The notes below the pieces were generated by a model, which searched no databases, had not been told where the DNA came from, and saw only the letters and a list, made by a program, of their open reading frames with translations. A stretch of 28,380 bases of DNA from assembly GCA_905196835.1 (NCBI GenBank), contig CAJJWN010000039.1, forward strand, positions 1-28,380. Reading direction: 5' to 3'. The position numbers and the translations under genes were made by a program. Positions 14,767 to 24,151 of the stretch are shown here, piece by piece (within the stretch, counting starts at the first letter, position 1; every line of letters starts with the position of its first letter). Source of the stretch: an uncultured Prevotella sp. (lineage in GTDB: Bacteria > Bacteroidota > Bacteroidia > Bacteroidales > Bacteroidaceae).

Positions 14767-16236
14767 ATGGAAAAGACATTGTATATATTATTGGTTCTTG
14801 CATGTGGGGCGGTTTTTAGTGCCTGCACTGACGACGATTCATTCAGTACGTCGCCATCCAATTTGTTGACTTTTTCCACCGACACGGTGCGTCTTGATAC
14901 GGTGTTCGCCACCGTTCCTTCTTCTACAAGGACGTTCTGGGTGTACAACAAGTCGGGTGACGGCATTCGATGTGCAACCGTGCGCCTTGTCGGCGGCAAC
15001 CAGACAGGCTTCAGGGTAAACGTGGACGGTGAGTATCTTAGTCCGGAAGCCGGTTATCAGGTGCGTAATGTTGAGATACGTAAGGGCGACAGCATACGTG
15101 TATTCGTCGAGCTTACTTCGCCGAAGAATATGGCGGACGGGCCGCAATTGACGGAAGACGATTTGGTGTTCCTATTGGAAAGTGGAGTGGAGCAGAATGT
15201 CAACCTCAATGCTTACACATGGAATGCCACACTATTGAGCAACGTGGTGATTAGCGGCGAGCAAACGATAGACAGCCACGAGAGGCCCGTAGTAATATAT
15301 GGAGGTCTGAAAGTAGACAGTATGGCAACTTTACATATTGCTCCGGGGACGACGTTGTACTTCCATTCTGATGCAGGGATTGATGTTTATGGCAGACTTA
15401 TATCTGAAGGTACGGCAGACGAAGGCGTAATATTACGTGGTGACAGGACAGATAAAATGTTTGACTATCTGCCGTATGACATGGTGAGCGGGCAGTGGTG
15501 TGGCATCAGATTGCACAGTTCTTCTTACGGAAATAAAATATCTTATACAGACATTCACGGTACTTTTGACGGAATAGTATGCGATTCGTCTGACGTTTCA
15601 CAGCTCAAACTTCAGTTGCATAACAGTACGGTGCATAATTGCCAAGGTGACGGATTGAGGACATATGCAAGCATGGTAGATGTGAAGAATTGTCAATTGA
15701 CAAACACTTTGGGTAACTGTGTGGCTGTGTATGGGGGTGATGTAAGCCTGACACATTGCACGATAGCGCAGTTTTATCCCTTCGACTCCAATCGTGGTGC
15801 GGCGTTGATGTTCACCAACTTTGACGGCACAACCATGTTGCCGCTTGAGCGGATGGACTGTATCAACAGCATAGTGACTGGATATGGCGAAGACATGCTT
15901 AGCGGAGTCAAGGCAGATGGGGAAACAACATTCAATTACCGCTTTGTTAACTCAATTATACGTACACCCGAGGTTGACGATGACGGGAATTTTATTGATG
16001 TGTATTTTGAGAATATTGAAGATACCGCAGCAATAAGCGGAGAAGAGAATTTTAGGTTGGTCGATATTGACTTGCAACGATATGATTTCCATCTTGCCGT
16101 TGAGTCACCAGCAATAGGTGCCGCCAACAAGGATTATTCACTGCCTGAAGACCGCGACGGACTGTTGCGCGACGATGCTCCCGATATAGGATGCTACGAA
16201 TATTGGGAGCAGGACAATAGCTCGTCAGGCATGTAG
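14767..16236 (+). CDS. Lipoprotein with right-handed beta-helix domain
   Basis: The ATG at 14767 gives 489 residues. An upstream in-frame ATG at 14665 would place 34 residues before the signal sequence and overlap gldB, so I reject it. The lipobox VFSAC places the lipid-bearing Cys at residue 20. Residues about 30-150 look like an Ig-type beta domain. From about residue 173 (VVIYGGLKVDSMATLHIAPG, then LYFHSDAGIDVYGRL) there are repeated strand-turn units typical of parallel beta-helix proteins, and the end carries an AIGAANKDYSLPEDRDGLLR segment seen in such Bacteroidetes proteins. It is likely surface- or outer-membrane-attached. A carbohydrate-related or adhesive role is possible, but no catalytic site can be named. 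Confidence 0.75.
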   Translation: MEKTLYILLVLACGAVFSACTDDDSFSTSPSNLLTFSTDTVRLDTVFATVPSSTRTFWVYNKSGDGIRCATVRLVGGNQTGFRVNVDGEYLSPEAGYQVRNVEIRKGDSIRVFVELTSPKNMADGPQLTEDDLVFLLESGVEQNVNLNAYTWNATLLSNVVISGEQTIDSHERPVVIYGGLKVDSMATLHIAPGTTLYFHSDAGIDVYGRLISEGTADEGVILRGDRTDKMFDYLPYDMVSGQWCGIRLHSSSYGNKISYTDIHGTFDGIVCDSSDVSQLKLQLHNSTVHNCQGDGLRTYASMVDVKNCQLTNTLGNCVAVYGGDVSLTHCTIAQFYPFDSNRGAALMFTNFDGTTMLPLERMDCINSIVTGYGEDMLSGVKADGETTFNYRFVNSIIRTPEVDDDGNFIDVYFENIEDTAAISGEENFRLVDIDLQRYDFHLAVESPAIGAANKDYSLPEDRDGLLRDDAPDIGCYEYWEQDNSSSGM

Positions 16237-16244
16237 TATGAAAT

Positions 16245-16291
16245 AAAAAGACTCAGGAAGGGTTGCATGTCATCCCTCTTGAGTCTTTTTT
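16245..16291. terminator. Bidirectional terminator between convergent genes
   Basis: AAAAAGACTCA (16245-16255) pairs with TGAGTCTTTTT (16280-16290). Further pairing between AGGG and CCCT lies above a small internal bulge. A-runs and T-runs flank both sides, so it can stop the beta-helix gene (plus) and nadE (minus). Confidence 0.88.
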
Positions 16292-16307
16292 ATAGTATTT
16301 TCGAGCG

Positions 16308-18245
16308 TCAGATTTGTCCGCATTCTTTCAGCCAAAGGGCAGACGAAGCGTCGCTTGGCATACGCCAATCACTGCGCGGACTTAGGCTGATGCTTCCTAC
16401 TTTGGGACCATCAGGCAGGCAGGAGCGCTTGAATTGTTGCGCAAAGAAACGCCGCAGAAATACGGTAAGCCATTTCTTGATGGTATCTTCATCATATTTC
16501 GGACCGCCATTTGCGCCGTTGAAGGCCTGCCGCGCAAGCATATATACTTTGGCCGGACGGAAACCGAAGCGCAGAATGTGATATAAAAAGAAGTCATGCA
16601 ATTCGTATGGACCTACAATGTCTTCCGTTTTTTGGCTTATGTTGCCGTCCTCGTCGGCAGGTATAAGCTCCGGGCTTACCGGTGTGTCTATTATGTCAAG
16701 AAGTATTTTTCTTGAAACTTTGTCAACATCGGTTGCGGCAAACTTGACCAAATACCGTATTAAGGTTTTCGGTATTCCTGCATTTACACCGTACATGCTC
16801 ATATGGTCGCCGTTATATGTCGCCCAGCCAAGTGCAAGCTCGGACAGGTCGCCCGTGCCGACAACCAGTCCGCCTGCCTTGTTGGCTATGTCCATGAGTA
16901 TCTGTGTACGTTCACGTGCCTGACTGTTTTCGTATGTTACGTCGTGTTGCGCGATGTCCTGGCCAATGTCTATGAAGTGTTGTTTTACTGCGGCGGTAAT
17001 GCTTACTTCACGGATTGTGACGCCAAGGCTTTCCATCAGTGACATGGCATTGTCGTGTGTCCTGTCTGTCGTACCGAAACCGGGCATCGTTATGCCGATA
17101 ATACCTTTTCTATCCCATCCGAGTTTGTCATATGTTTTTACGCAAACAAGTAGGGCAAGAGTGCTGTCAAGCCCTCCGCTAATGCCGAGGACAACAGTCT
17201 TGCAACCGGTGTGAACAAGGCGTTTTGCAAGGCCTGCAACTTGGATGGAGAATATCTCGTTGCAACTATCTGCCATATCGGCAGCCTTCGGAATGAACGG
17301 ATACGGTTCGACATATCGCACGAGTTCGAAATCACGCTTTGCCGTGGCTGTATGGGCGTTGACTATACGTGAGCCGTGTCCTCGCTGTGCAGCGGCATAC
17401 GTACTGTTGGCACGACGCTCGCTTCTTAGTTTTTCTATGTCAATCTGTGTAGTTACGGTCTGCGGCTCAAGGCAGAACCGCTGGCCTGCGGCCAACAGCT
17501 GTCCGTTCTCGTAAATCATGGCGTTGCCTGCATATACCGCGTCCTGCGAGCTTTCGCCGAAGCCGCAGCCGCTGTATACATATCCAGAGATGGTGCGTGC
17601 ACTCTGCTGTGACAGCAAACTGTCAAGATAACGGTGCTTGCCTATCAGTTCGTCGCTTGCGGAAAGGTTGAATATTATGTCAGCACCGGCAAGGGCGAGC
17701 GACGTGCTCGGTGGGGCGGGCGCCCATGCGTCTTCGCATATTTCCACTCCGAAAAGCACTCCGTCGCATGTGCGGAAGAGCGTAGGCTGCGGCGTGACAA
17801 GTACCGTGTTGCCTGCATAACGTATTTCAGAAGACTGCAAATCCTGTGATGACGCAAACCAGCGTTTCTCGTAAAACTCGCCGTAGTTGGGTAAGAATGT
17901 CTTTGGTACGAGGCCGAGCAAATCTCCTTTTTGTATTATAGCCGCACAATTGAGCAACAGGTTGCCTACCGCTACCGGAACGCCGACAATGGTTATGATG
18001 TCAAGGTTTCTCGTAAAGTCGAGCAGCATCAGTATTGCCGTCTCCGCCTGTTCCAGCAGCAGGCTTTGGCGGAACAAGTCCTGGCATGTGTAGCCGGTAA
18101 TGCTAAGCTCCGGGAAGACGATTATTTCAACGCCTTTGCCTTCCGCCTGCGCAATGATGTTCTCTATTTGCTGTATGTTGTAATCGCAATCGGCAACCTT
18201 AACCAGAGGCACTGCCGCCGCAACTTTTATATATCCGTGTTGCAT
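16308..18245 (-). CDS. nadE: Glutamine-dependent NAD(+) synthetase
   Basis: The protein has 645 residues in the two-domain form. The N-terminal nitrilase-type glutaminase domain has the Glu-Lys-Cys triad: Glu46 (FPELS), Lys115 (VPKTFLPNYGEFYE) and Cys170 (VEICEDAW). The C-terminal amidating domain has the PP-loop SGGLDST (356-362) and later GTGDLSELALGW. It converts nicotinate adenine dinucleotide to NAD using ATP and ammonia channelled from glutamine. The ATG at 18245 starts MQHGYIKVAAAVPLVKVAD, a normal beginning. The 184-base gap upstream carries repeat array C. It converges on the beta-helix gene. Confidence 0.97.
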   Translation of the reverse strand: MQHGYIKVAAAVPLVKVADCDYNIQQIENIIAQAEGKGVEIIVFPELSITGYTCQDLFRQSLLLEQAETAILMLLDFTRNLDIITIVGVPVAVGNLLLNCAAIIQKGDLLGLVPKTFLPNYGEFYEKRWFASSQDLQSSEIRYAGNTVLVTPQPTLFRTCDGVLFGVEICEDAWAPAPPSTSLALAGADIIFNLSASDELIGKHRYLDSLLSQQSARTISGYVYSGCGFGESSQDAVYAGNAMIYENGQLLAAGQRFCLEPQTVTTQIDIEKLRSERRANSTYAAAQRGHGSRIVNAHTATAKRDFELVRYVEPYPFIPKAADMADSCNEIFSIQVAGLAKRLVHTGCKTVVLGISGGLDSTLALLVCVKTYDKLGWDRKGIIGITMPGFGTTDRTHDNAMSLMESLGVTIREVSITAAVKQHFIDIGQDIAQHDVTYENSQARERTQILMDIANKAGGLVVGTGDLSELALGWATYNGDHMSMYGVNAGIPKTLIRYLVKFAATDVDKVSRKILLDIIDTPVSPELIPADEDGNISQKTEDIVGPYELHDFFLYHILRFGFRPAKVYMLARQAFNGANGGPKYDEDTIKKWLTVFLRRFFAQQFKRSCLPDGPKVGSISLSPRSDWRMPSDASSALWLKECGQI

Positions 18246-18307
18246 CTTACTTTATGTGATTATTTTACAATTTACCAACCTAATCCGAATGTAAAATCTG
18301 CCGGGTT

Positions 18308-18397
18308 GCAAAACATGGCCTTTCGTTGTGTAAAAGGTCATGTTTTGCCTTGTGAAAGGCCGCCTTTTGCACGCCAATATGCCATGTTTTGAAATAT
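18308..18397. repeat. 22-bp tandem repeat array C
   Basis: TTTTGC at 18343 and 18365 and TTTTGA at 18387 are exactly 22 bp apart. AAAGGTC at 18333 and AAAGGCC at 18355 keep the same phase. GCAAAACATGGCCTTT (18308-18323) and AAAGGTCATGTTTTGC (18333-18348) are inverted complements with one wobble, giving a 16-bp stem. A second fold joins the CGCCAA near 18372 with TTGGCG near 18404. The array lies between the 3' end of the Smr gene and nadE, both on the minus strand. It has the same period and core words as arrays A and B. Confidence 0.82.
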
Positions 18398-18429
18398 GGC
18401 GTGTTGGCGGCTGTTTCTGCAGATACATG

Positions 18430-19491
18430 CTATTTGATTGTCACCTGCGTAGCTCCATATCCATATTCCTGGAAAGAGGCGTCTTGATAGGGGCATTTCT
18501 TGTAGCGGTAATTCAGCTCGTGTATTATTGTGTGGCGCAATACGCCTTCGCCCTTACCGTGTATGAAAACCAGCTTCGTACCGGGTTTGCCTTTATACTC
18601 TTCCATCGTCTTGCGGAATACGTCGAGTTGGTGGTTCAGAATGTCTGAGGCCGACAGCCCGGCAGTGGTTTCAAGCAGCTCGTTGGCGTGCAAGTCAACT
18701 ACTACCGGCTCGTCCTTGCCGTGTTGCTTCCTTGCAGGCTGTACTGTCGGCTTGGTTTTGTCGCTTGTCATCTTGCGTGCCATCTCTTGTTTAAGCTTCT
18801 TGGCGTCAATGACAAGCGGGCGCACCGGATTGTCGTTCTCAACGATGGTGTAGAGTAGGGCGGGCTGCTCAAAGAAGTCGTTTTCCTTAAAAGTGTGCAG
18901 CTTGTAGAATTTTACGGTGTCTATTCTTAGCTGCGCGTCAATTACAGGTTTTATCATGAATGGCTTGTCCTTCTTGTAGGCAATAAGCTGTACAGCAACC
19001 CTCTCCATGGTGTTCAGCGTGTCGCGGTCAAACTCTTCGATGAAAAGTTTGGTGTTAGGCTCTATTTCACCAGTCGAGCGCAAGTGCCAGTTGACACCTT
19101 CTGCCGAAACATATGAATAATAAATGTAATAATTGCTGTCGTTGACTATGTATGCTTCAAACTTTGTCCGTGTGATTTCCCGGCTGTCAACAGGAACGAA
19201 TGCAAGGTATGCCGAAAGCATGTCTCCGCCTTTGCGCTCTTCAGGCTCGGCACGGAAAGTTACCGGCCGGTCGGCAGGGTCGTAATCTTCATCGTTAGTC
19301 TCCGCCTTTTTGCTCGGATTATCAATCTTTATATTGTAATCATCAGTTTCCACGACGACCACATCGTTGCTGCGCACCGGTATCTGGAAGCCGTCCTCAT
19401 CTTCAACCAAGACAATGTTTTTGCCTTGAAATCCTGCGATTACTCCGCCACCGGTCTCGCTTAAAAATCTAACTTTGTCTCCTATCTTCAT
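18430..19491 (-). CDS. DUF2027 and Smr domain protein
   Basis: This 353-residue protein begins with an SH3-like segment ([20 protein letters not shown], then [14 protein letters not shown], residues 1-48). The DUF2027 beta domain follows at about 90-230. A Lys-rich linker precedes a C-terminal Smr domain (about 262-353) with VVDLHANEL (264-272) and HGKGEGVLR (311-319). Smr domains are nucleases or nucleic acid-binding modules, as in MutS2, where recent work links them to collided ribosomes. No MutS ATPase is present, so this is a stand-alone type typical of Bacteroidetes. It follows queA by 70 bases on the same strand. The precise substrate is unknown. Confidence 0.87.
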   Translation of the reverse strand: MKIGDKVRFLSETGGGVIAGFQGKNIVLVEDEDGFQIPVRSNDVVVVETDDYNIKIDNPSKKAETNDEDYDPADRPVTFRAEPEERKGGDMLSAYLAFVPVDSREITRTKFEAYIVNDSNYYIYYSYVSAEGVNWHLRSTGEIEPNTKLFIEEFDRDTLNTMERVAVQLIAYKKDKPFMIKPVIDAQLRIDTVKFYKLHTFKENDFFEQPALLYTIVENDNPVRPLVIDAKKLKQEMARKMTSDKTKPTVQPARKQHGKDEPVVVDLHANELLETTAGLSASDILNHQLDVFRKTMEEYKGKPGTKLVFIHGKGEGVLRHTIIHELNYRYKKCPYQDASFQEYGYGATQVTIK

Positions 19492-19561
19492 GATTGAATA
19501 TATTTATCTTGTTGAAACAAACCGTATGAATTATATTTGCAAACAGTTGTCATTCTTTGTT

Positions 19562-20776
19562 TTATGGTATCAATAAGGAACTGTCGCCGTAACTCAGAAA
19601 ACGGAAATCATGCCCGAGCGCATAATCGTATATCTTTTTCCAGTCTCCATGGACGAATGCGCTAACGAGCAGCAGCAGTGTACTTTGAGGCTGGTGGAAG
19701 TTCGTTACGAGCATCTTCACTATCTTGTATTCATACCCCGGAGCTATTATAATTTGTGTGCTGCCGTGAAGCGAGCTTAGACCGTTACGGTCAAGATAAT
19801 TAACAATGTCTTGAAGCGCACTTACCGGCGAAATCGTAGGGTGCGTATCGTATGGCTCCCATTGTTCTATATGCAGCTGCTCTTCTGTCGCGTCAGGATT
19901 TTCAGCCAAACGTGCGCCTATGTAATAAAGGCTTTCAAGCGTGCGGACGCTTGTTGTTCCTACGGCTATTGCGTGGGCATCGTGCCGTATCAGGTTTTCA
20001 AGCGTTGAGCGTCTTACACATATATATTCGGTGTGCATCCCGTGTCCTGCTATCTTTTCGCTCTTTACAGGCTTGAACGTTCCAGCTCCGACATGAAGAG
20101 TCAGCTCGTCACGTTCTATTCCGTGGTTGTCAATATCGTCAAGAACCTTGGATGTGAAATGCAATCCGGCGGTCGGAGCAGCCACGCTTCCTTTTATCTT
20201 TGAGTATACCGTCTGATATGTTATTTTGTCGCTCTCCTCGGTGTTACGGTTAAGATATGGCGGAATTGGAAGCTCGCCCACTTGTTCCAATATGTCGGCA
20301 AACGTTATGCCTGCATCGTCCCACGAAAAATCCACCCAATGACTTGTGCCTTGCTCATGGTGCCGTGTTGCTGAAAACCTTATGTTATGGCCGTTGACGC
20401 AGAATGTGCGTGTCAGAGTTCCATCCTTCCATTTTTTTAGATTGCCAATCATGCACAGCCATGAACATTCTCCTCGTGCCTGGAACATCAGCTCATAGTC
20501 TGACGGTTTGGCCGGCTCGAGCAGGAAGACTTCAATCAGCGCGCCTGTCTCTTTTCTGAAATGTATGCGTGCCTGGATTACCCGTGTGTTGTTGAAAATC
20601 ATCAGTGAGCCGGACGGCAGGTAGGCAGATATGTTGTAGAATAAGTCTTCTGACACTGCACCTTTATTGTACACGAGCAGTTTGCTGTGGTCACGCTGTT
20701 GAACGGGAAATTTTGCAATACGGTTGTCTGGCAGTTCGTAGTCGAAGTCTTTTATTCGAATATGCTTTGTATCCAT
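19562..20776 (-). CDS. queA: S-adenosylmethionine:tRNA ribosyltransferase-isomerase
   Basis: The protein has 404 residues with all the family landmarks: LPSGSLMIFNNTRVIQAR (53-70), KGSVAAPTAGLHFT (195-208), LTLHVGAGTFKPV (225-237) and VTNFHQPQSTLLLLVSAF (357-374). It is about 50 residues longer than E. coli QueA. The excess lies partly around residues 290-340, a length I believe is usual in Bacteroidales. The enzyme transfers and isomerises the ribosyl part of SAM onto 7-aminomethyl-7-deazaguanine in tRNA, making epoxyqueuosine. It starts 13 bases after the PAP2 gene, so the two are likely co-transcribed. Confidence 0.96.
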   Translation of the reverse strand: MDTKHIRIKDFDYELPDNRIAKFPVQQRDHSKLLVYNKGAVSEDLFYNISAYLPSGSLMIFNNTRVIQARIHFRKETGALIEVFLLEPAKPSDYELMFQARGECSWLCMIGNLKKWKDGTLTRTFCVNGHNIRFSATRHHEQGTSHWVDFSWDDAGITFADILEQVGELPIPPYLNRNTEESDKITYQTVYSKIKGSVAAPTAGLHFTSKVLDDIDNHGIERDELTLHVGAGTFKPVKSEKIAGHGMHTEYICVRRSTLENLIRHDAHAIAVGTTSVRTLESLYYIGARLAENPDATEEQLHIEQWEPYDTHPTISPVSALQDIVNYLDRNGLSSLHGSTQIIIAPGYEYKIVKMLVTNFHQPQSTLLLLVSAFVHGDWKKIYDYALGHDFRFLSYGDSSLLIP

Positions 20777-20789
20777 GATGTTTCAAATT

Positions 20790-21476
20790 TTAAACAATCA
20801 ATGCCTTTATTATCGAGAATTGCAGTGTAAGTATCAATACTAACACTACAATGTCGGCATCCAAGCGGTTATACCCGGTAGAAGTATATCTTGACGATAT
20901 GTAATTAACGTCTCTGAATATGTGTGAATACGCTTTTATGTAAATGAAATATGCAACGCTTCCGGCAATGCCTCCCCAAATGAGGCCAACGATGATGTCA
21001 CTGGGATAATGAAGCCCAAGGTACATCCGTGTCCAGCAGTTGACCAAAGACCAGACAACCATGGCAATGACAAAGACTTTGTTGCGGATTAACAGTGAAA
21101 AGAACATTGCTATGCAGAATGTGTTTGATGCGTGTGCCGAAAAGAAACCGTATAGGCTGCCCCTCATCCCGTTTACAATGTCTACCGTATATTTTATCAT
21201 TGGTTCATGCGACGGTCTGAAGCGTCCGACTGTCGGCTTGACAATAAAATCTGCAACACCGTCTGAAATCACTATACACAAGATGACGCATCCGATGACA
21301 AGCATTATATGTTTCATCGTTTCGCTGTTTTTGATAACAACGTATAGGAGGGACAGGTATAATGGAATCCATGTCAAGCCGGACGTAAGGACTACGGCCA
21401 TGTTGTCGATGAACAATGAGTCGCTCCCATTGAAGAATGCAAGAATGCTCCGGTCTATATCTATCAATGTTTGCAT
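20790..21476 (-). CDS. PAP2 superfamily membrane phosphatase
   Basis: This 228-residue protein has five or six membrane helices. The three phosphatase motifs are present: K-x6-RP as KPTVGRFRP (80-88), the SxH motif as FSAHAS with His115 (the usual PSGH is changed to FSAH), and R-x5-H-x3-D as RMYLGLHYPSD (Arg150, His156, Asp160). It should dephosphorylate a lipid substrate such as undecaprenyl pyrophosphate or phosphatidic acid at the inner membrane. Lipid A phosphatase activity is also possible. The 65-base gap after batD shows no terminator or consensus promoter, so it may receive read-through from the Bat operon. Confidence 0.88.
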   Translation of the reverse strand: MQTLIDIDRSILAFFNGSDSLFIDNMAVVLTSGLTWIPLYLSLLYVVIKNSETMKHIMLVIGCVILCIVISDGVADFIVKPTVGRFRPSHEPMIKYTVDIVNGMRGSLYGFFSAHASNTFCIAMFFSLLIRNKVFVIAMVVWSLVNCWTRMYLGLHYPSDIIVGLIWGGIAGSVAYFIYIKAYSHIFRDVNYISSRYTSTGYNRLDADIVVLVLILTLQFSIIKALIV

Positions 21477-21541
21477 CTTCTCATTTACTATATTATTTTA
21501 CCATTCGATTGTATAAGAATGATTTTCTCTTTTTGTTGAGA

Positions 21542-24124
21542 TTATATCCGTTCCATATTAGAGCTTTGAATCCACCCCTCACGTCCGTCTTCAAGTTCAA
21601 CGAGTTTCCAGTCTTTCATTGTGTCGTCTATAATCTCAACACGGCTTCCTTCATGTATTATGGTGCTGTATTCACTATTTGCGACAGGTGTCTTTTTTAA
21701 TGTTATGGAAGGAGTTGTTATTATGGCGCCTGTGCGGCGTGTCAAGATGCGACGCTGCTCATAAGCAAATATATTGCTGAATATAAAGAGCAACAAGAAG
21801 ATTAAGGAACTGTAAAAGGCCGTCTTGCGTATCATCAATTTCTTTCCGAAAAGATAATATAATATGAGTATAAGTGCAAGTGCAATGCTTATTATGGCGG
21901 TTTTTGCCCAGCCGTCAACACTCGTAAAGTTCACGAGAGACCTATACCATGTAATGAAAAACATTTCTGACTTTGGAGCTATTTTATCAATAGTCTTTGA
22001 ACGGGCCATTTGCAGATTGAACCTGATGTCTTCATCGCCGGGAGACAACAGCAATGCGCGCTCATAATTTAGTACGGCGCGTGTTATGTTGTCAGTGCGG
22101 TAATATGCGTTGCCGAGATTGTAGTACAGTTCTACACTTGCTCCTTTTTTCAGCAGTTCTTCATAATCCTTTATAGCCTGTTGGTAATTTCCTTTTGTAT
22201 ATTCATCGTCTGCATTCTTTTTCGTTATGGCATTTGCTGGCATAGATATGGCCTGCAACATTATAATAATCAGTATCAAGGCAGAAACAGTACTCTTCTT
22301 TTCTCTTTTTTGTCTTAAGACATTCTCTATTTTGATTATAGCTGTCATTGCAGCTTCAAATGTTTGTGCCATATTGCCTTTGGGGTCTCCTGGTGCGTAT
22401 CTGTTGTATTCACATTCGTCAATTGCACGGATGAACATGGCAATTGTCGCTTCATCGACATTTTTCTGTGCCAGCTTTTCCGATATATTGTCTTTGGATA
22501 ATTCTTCAACAGGGATGTTCAGTTTGTCGCCAACATATCCCCACAATGCCCTAAGGACTTCGTCATAGAACTTGTCATGTTCGTTCTTAAGCATGAGGGT
22601 GCTTGCATATTTCAAGCGTTTTGTAGCGATACGGTTTGCTTTCTTTCCCCTTAGTTTCGTTATGTCGGCATTGTCAATAGCACGTTTACGGAATACTATC
22701 AATATGCCGATGAATGCAATCATGAGGCAGGACAAAACAACCCAGTACGCCGTAGAACCGTAAAATATGTCCTGTATGTCTTGTATTTCAAAATCCCCTT
22801 CTTTTATGGGACGTATGTCCTTGTTTTTTAGTTCGCTATAATCAATAGCGGCACTGGCATTTTCATCACCTTTGGCAACATTGAGTTTGAATGGTTCGGT
22901 TTTCAGCGTCTTGTACGCGTTCGCTGCAATATCGTAATATACAAATTCTATGGCAGGTATGACATAACTTCCCTGATTACGCGGCACTGCGAGGAAATCA
23001 TAAATCATGTTTCCCTCAACCCCGTTCGTGGTAAGTTTTGTTTTGTCTGTTATTTTTGCGTCATATTTGTCAAAATTCTTGGGAAATGCTACTACTGGCT
23101 GTTTTATCAATTTCAGATTTCCTGTTCCGCCGATAATTACCCTTAATGTTATCGGCTCGTTGGCCTTTACTTCATTTTTATTTAATTGGGCACTTATGTT
23201 GAATTTTCCCACACCTCCGGAAAAATTGGCCGGACGTTTAGGCAGCGGGTCTACCTGGATTGTCATTCCCGGAGCTTTTATAGCCCGTTTTACTTCAATG
23301 TATCCTGAACCACCATTCAAAAATGCTTCAAACGGGTCTACGTTACGGTTTTGCTGTATTACCGTTCCATTGAATGTTATGCTTGGAATTTCAAGCTTGC
23401 CTGTCATTTGAGGATACATGACGTATTGGCTCCATGTAACACTTCTGTATGGACGCCCGTTGACACGTTCTATATGGAACGACTTTTGCTGCGGAAGCGG
23501 TATTTCTTGTGTGTGGAAGCCTGTCAGGTCAGGCATTTTGCCTTCAAGTTGTGTCAGGTCAACAAGGGTATAGACCTTGTATGTTAGCAAAACAGGTTCT
23601 TGTTCGTGTACCCGATGTTTGTTTGCACTAACCTTTATGAACAAGTCACTGTTATTTACAGGTGTACCGGCATCACGTAGTTGCGGCATGTTGTCCGTGT
23701 CATCGTGCATACGTGGAGCACCTCCTGTATTTTGGCTTTCGCCAGAAACTTTTACTTTTACAGCCTTCGATGCAAAGGTTTTCCCGTTTACATTTATATG
23801 TGCCGGTGGAATGGTGTATATACCGTTTTTTGCAGCGCATAATATAAATGTGAATGTTATCGATGAAGAGCCTGTAGTATGCCCGTTTACCATCCTGTAA
23901 CTTGTTTGCTTGGATGTGAACGGACCTGTTATGAGCTCCAGTGCTTCTGGGATATTGCCTACGCGAAAGTCTTTTGCATTTTGTGTGTCAATGGTATATA
24001 CGAGTCTGAAGTTCTCGCCAACAGATACTTGTGACGGAGCGTTTACTATAAACCGTTGGGCACTGGCCGGTATGAAACCGGACAATACTATCGCAAATTG
24101 TAAAAGTAAAATATATTTTTTCAT
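21542..24124 (-). CDS. batD: Fused BatD-BatE aerotolerance protein
   Basis: The protein has 860 residues. A signal peptide (ending SAQ, about 21-23) is followed by BatD beta domains to about 450, a membrane helix (460-478) and a helical cytoplasmic region (500-600). Next come a basic stretch plus hydrophobic segment ending in an AxA-type site (603-632, KREKK to PANA), TPR repeats (633-705), two membrane helices (about 742-758 and 768-788) and a C-terminal SH3-like domain (795-858). The part after 603 matches the layout of a separate BatE with its own signal peptide, so this looks like a BatD-BatE fusion. Bat proteins were linked to aerotolerance in Bacteroides fragilis; their biochemical role is unsettled. 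The gene starts 27 bases after batC. Confidence 0.9.
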   Translation of the reverse strand: MKKYILLLQFAIVLSGFIPASAQRFIVNAPSQVSVGENFRLVYTIDTQNAKDFRVGNIPEALELITGPFTSKQTSYRMVNGHTTGSSSITFTFILCAAKNGIYTIPPAHINVNGKTFASKAVKVKVSGESQNTGGAPRMHDDTDNMPQLRDAGTPVNNSDLFIKVSANKHRVHEQEPVLLTYKVYTLVDLTQLEGKMPDLTGFHTQEIPLPQQKSFHIERVNGRPYRSVTWSQYVMYPQMTGKLEIPSITFNGTVIQQNRNVDPFEAFLNGGSGYIEVKRAIKAPGMTIQVDPLPKRPANFSGGVGKFNISAQLNKNEVKANEPITLRVIIGGTGNLKLIKQPVVAFPKNFDKYDAKITDKTKLTTNGVEGNMIYDFLAVPRNQGSYVIPAIEFVYYDIAANAYKTLKTEPFKLNVAKGDENASAAIDYSELKNKDIRPIKEGDFEIQDIQDIFYGSTAYWVVLSCLMIAFIGILIVFRKRAIDNADITKLRGKKANRIATKRLKYASTLMLKNEHDKFYDEVLRALWGYVGDKLNIPVEELSKDNISEKLAQKNVDEATIAMFIRAIDECEYNRYAPGDPKGNMAQTFEAAMTAIIKIENVLRQKREKKSTVSALILIIIMLQAISMPANAITKKNADDEYTKGNYQQAIKDYEELLKKGASVELYYNLGNAYYRTDNITRAVLNYERALLLSPGDEDIRFNLQMARSKTIDKIAPKSEMFFITWYRSLVNFTSVDGWAKTAIISIALALILILYYLFGKKLMIRKTAFYSSLIFLLLFIFSNIFAYEQRRILTRRTGAIITTPSITLKKTPVANSEYSTIIHEGSRVEIIDDTMKDWKLVELEDGREGWIQSSNMERI

Positions 24125-24151
24125 GCCAGAAATTACCTAAGATTTAGTATC

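Noticed and set aside
19492..19561. Possible promoter of the Smr gene
   Set aside because: A TACGGTTTG word has one base too many for TAnnTTTG and its -33 partner spacing is wrong.
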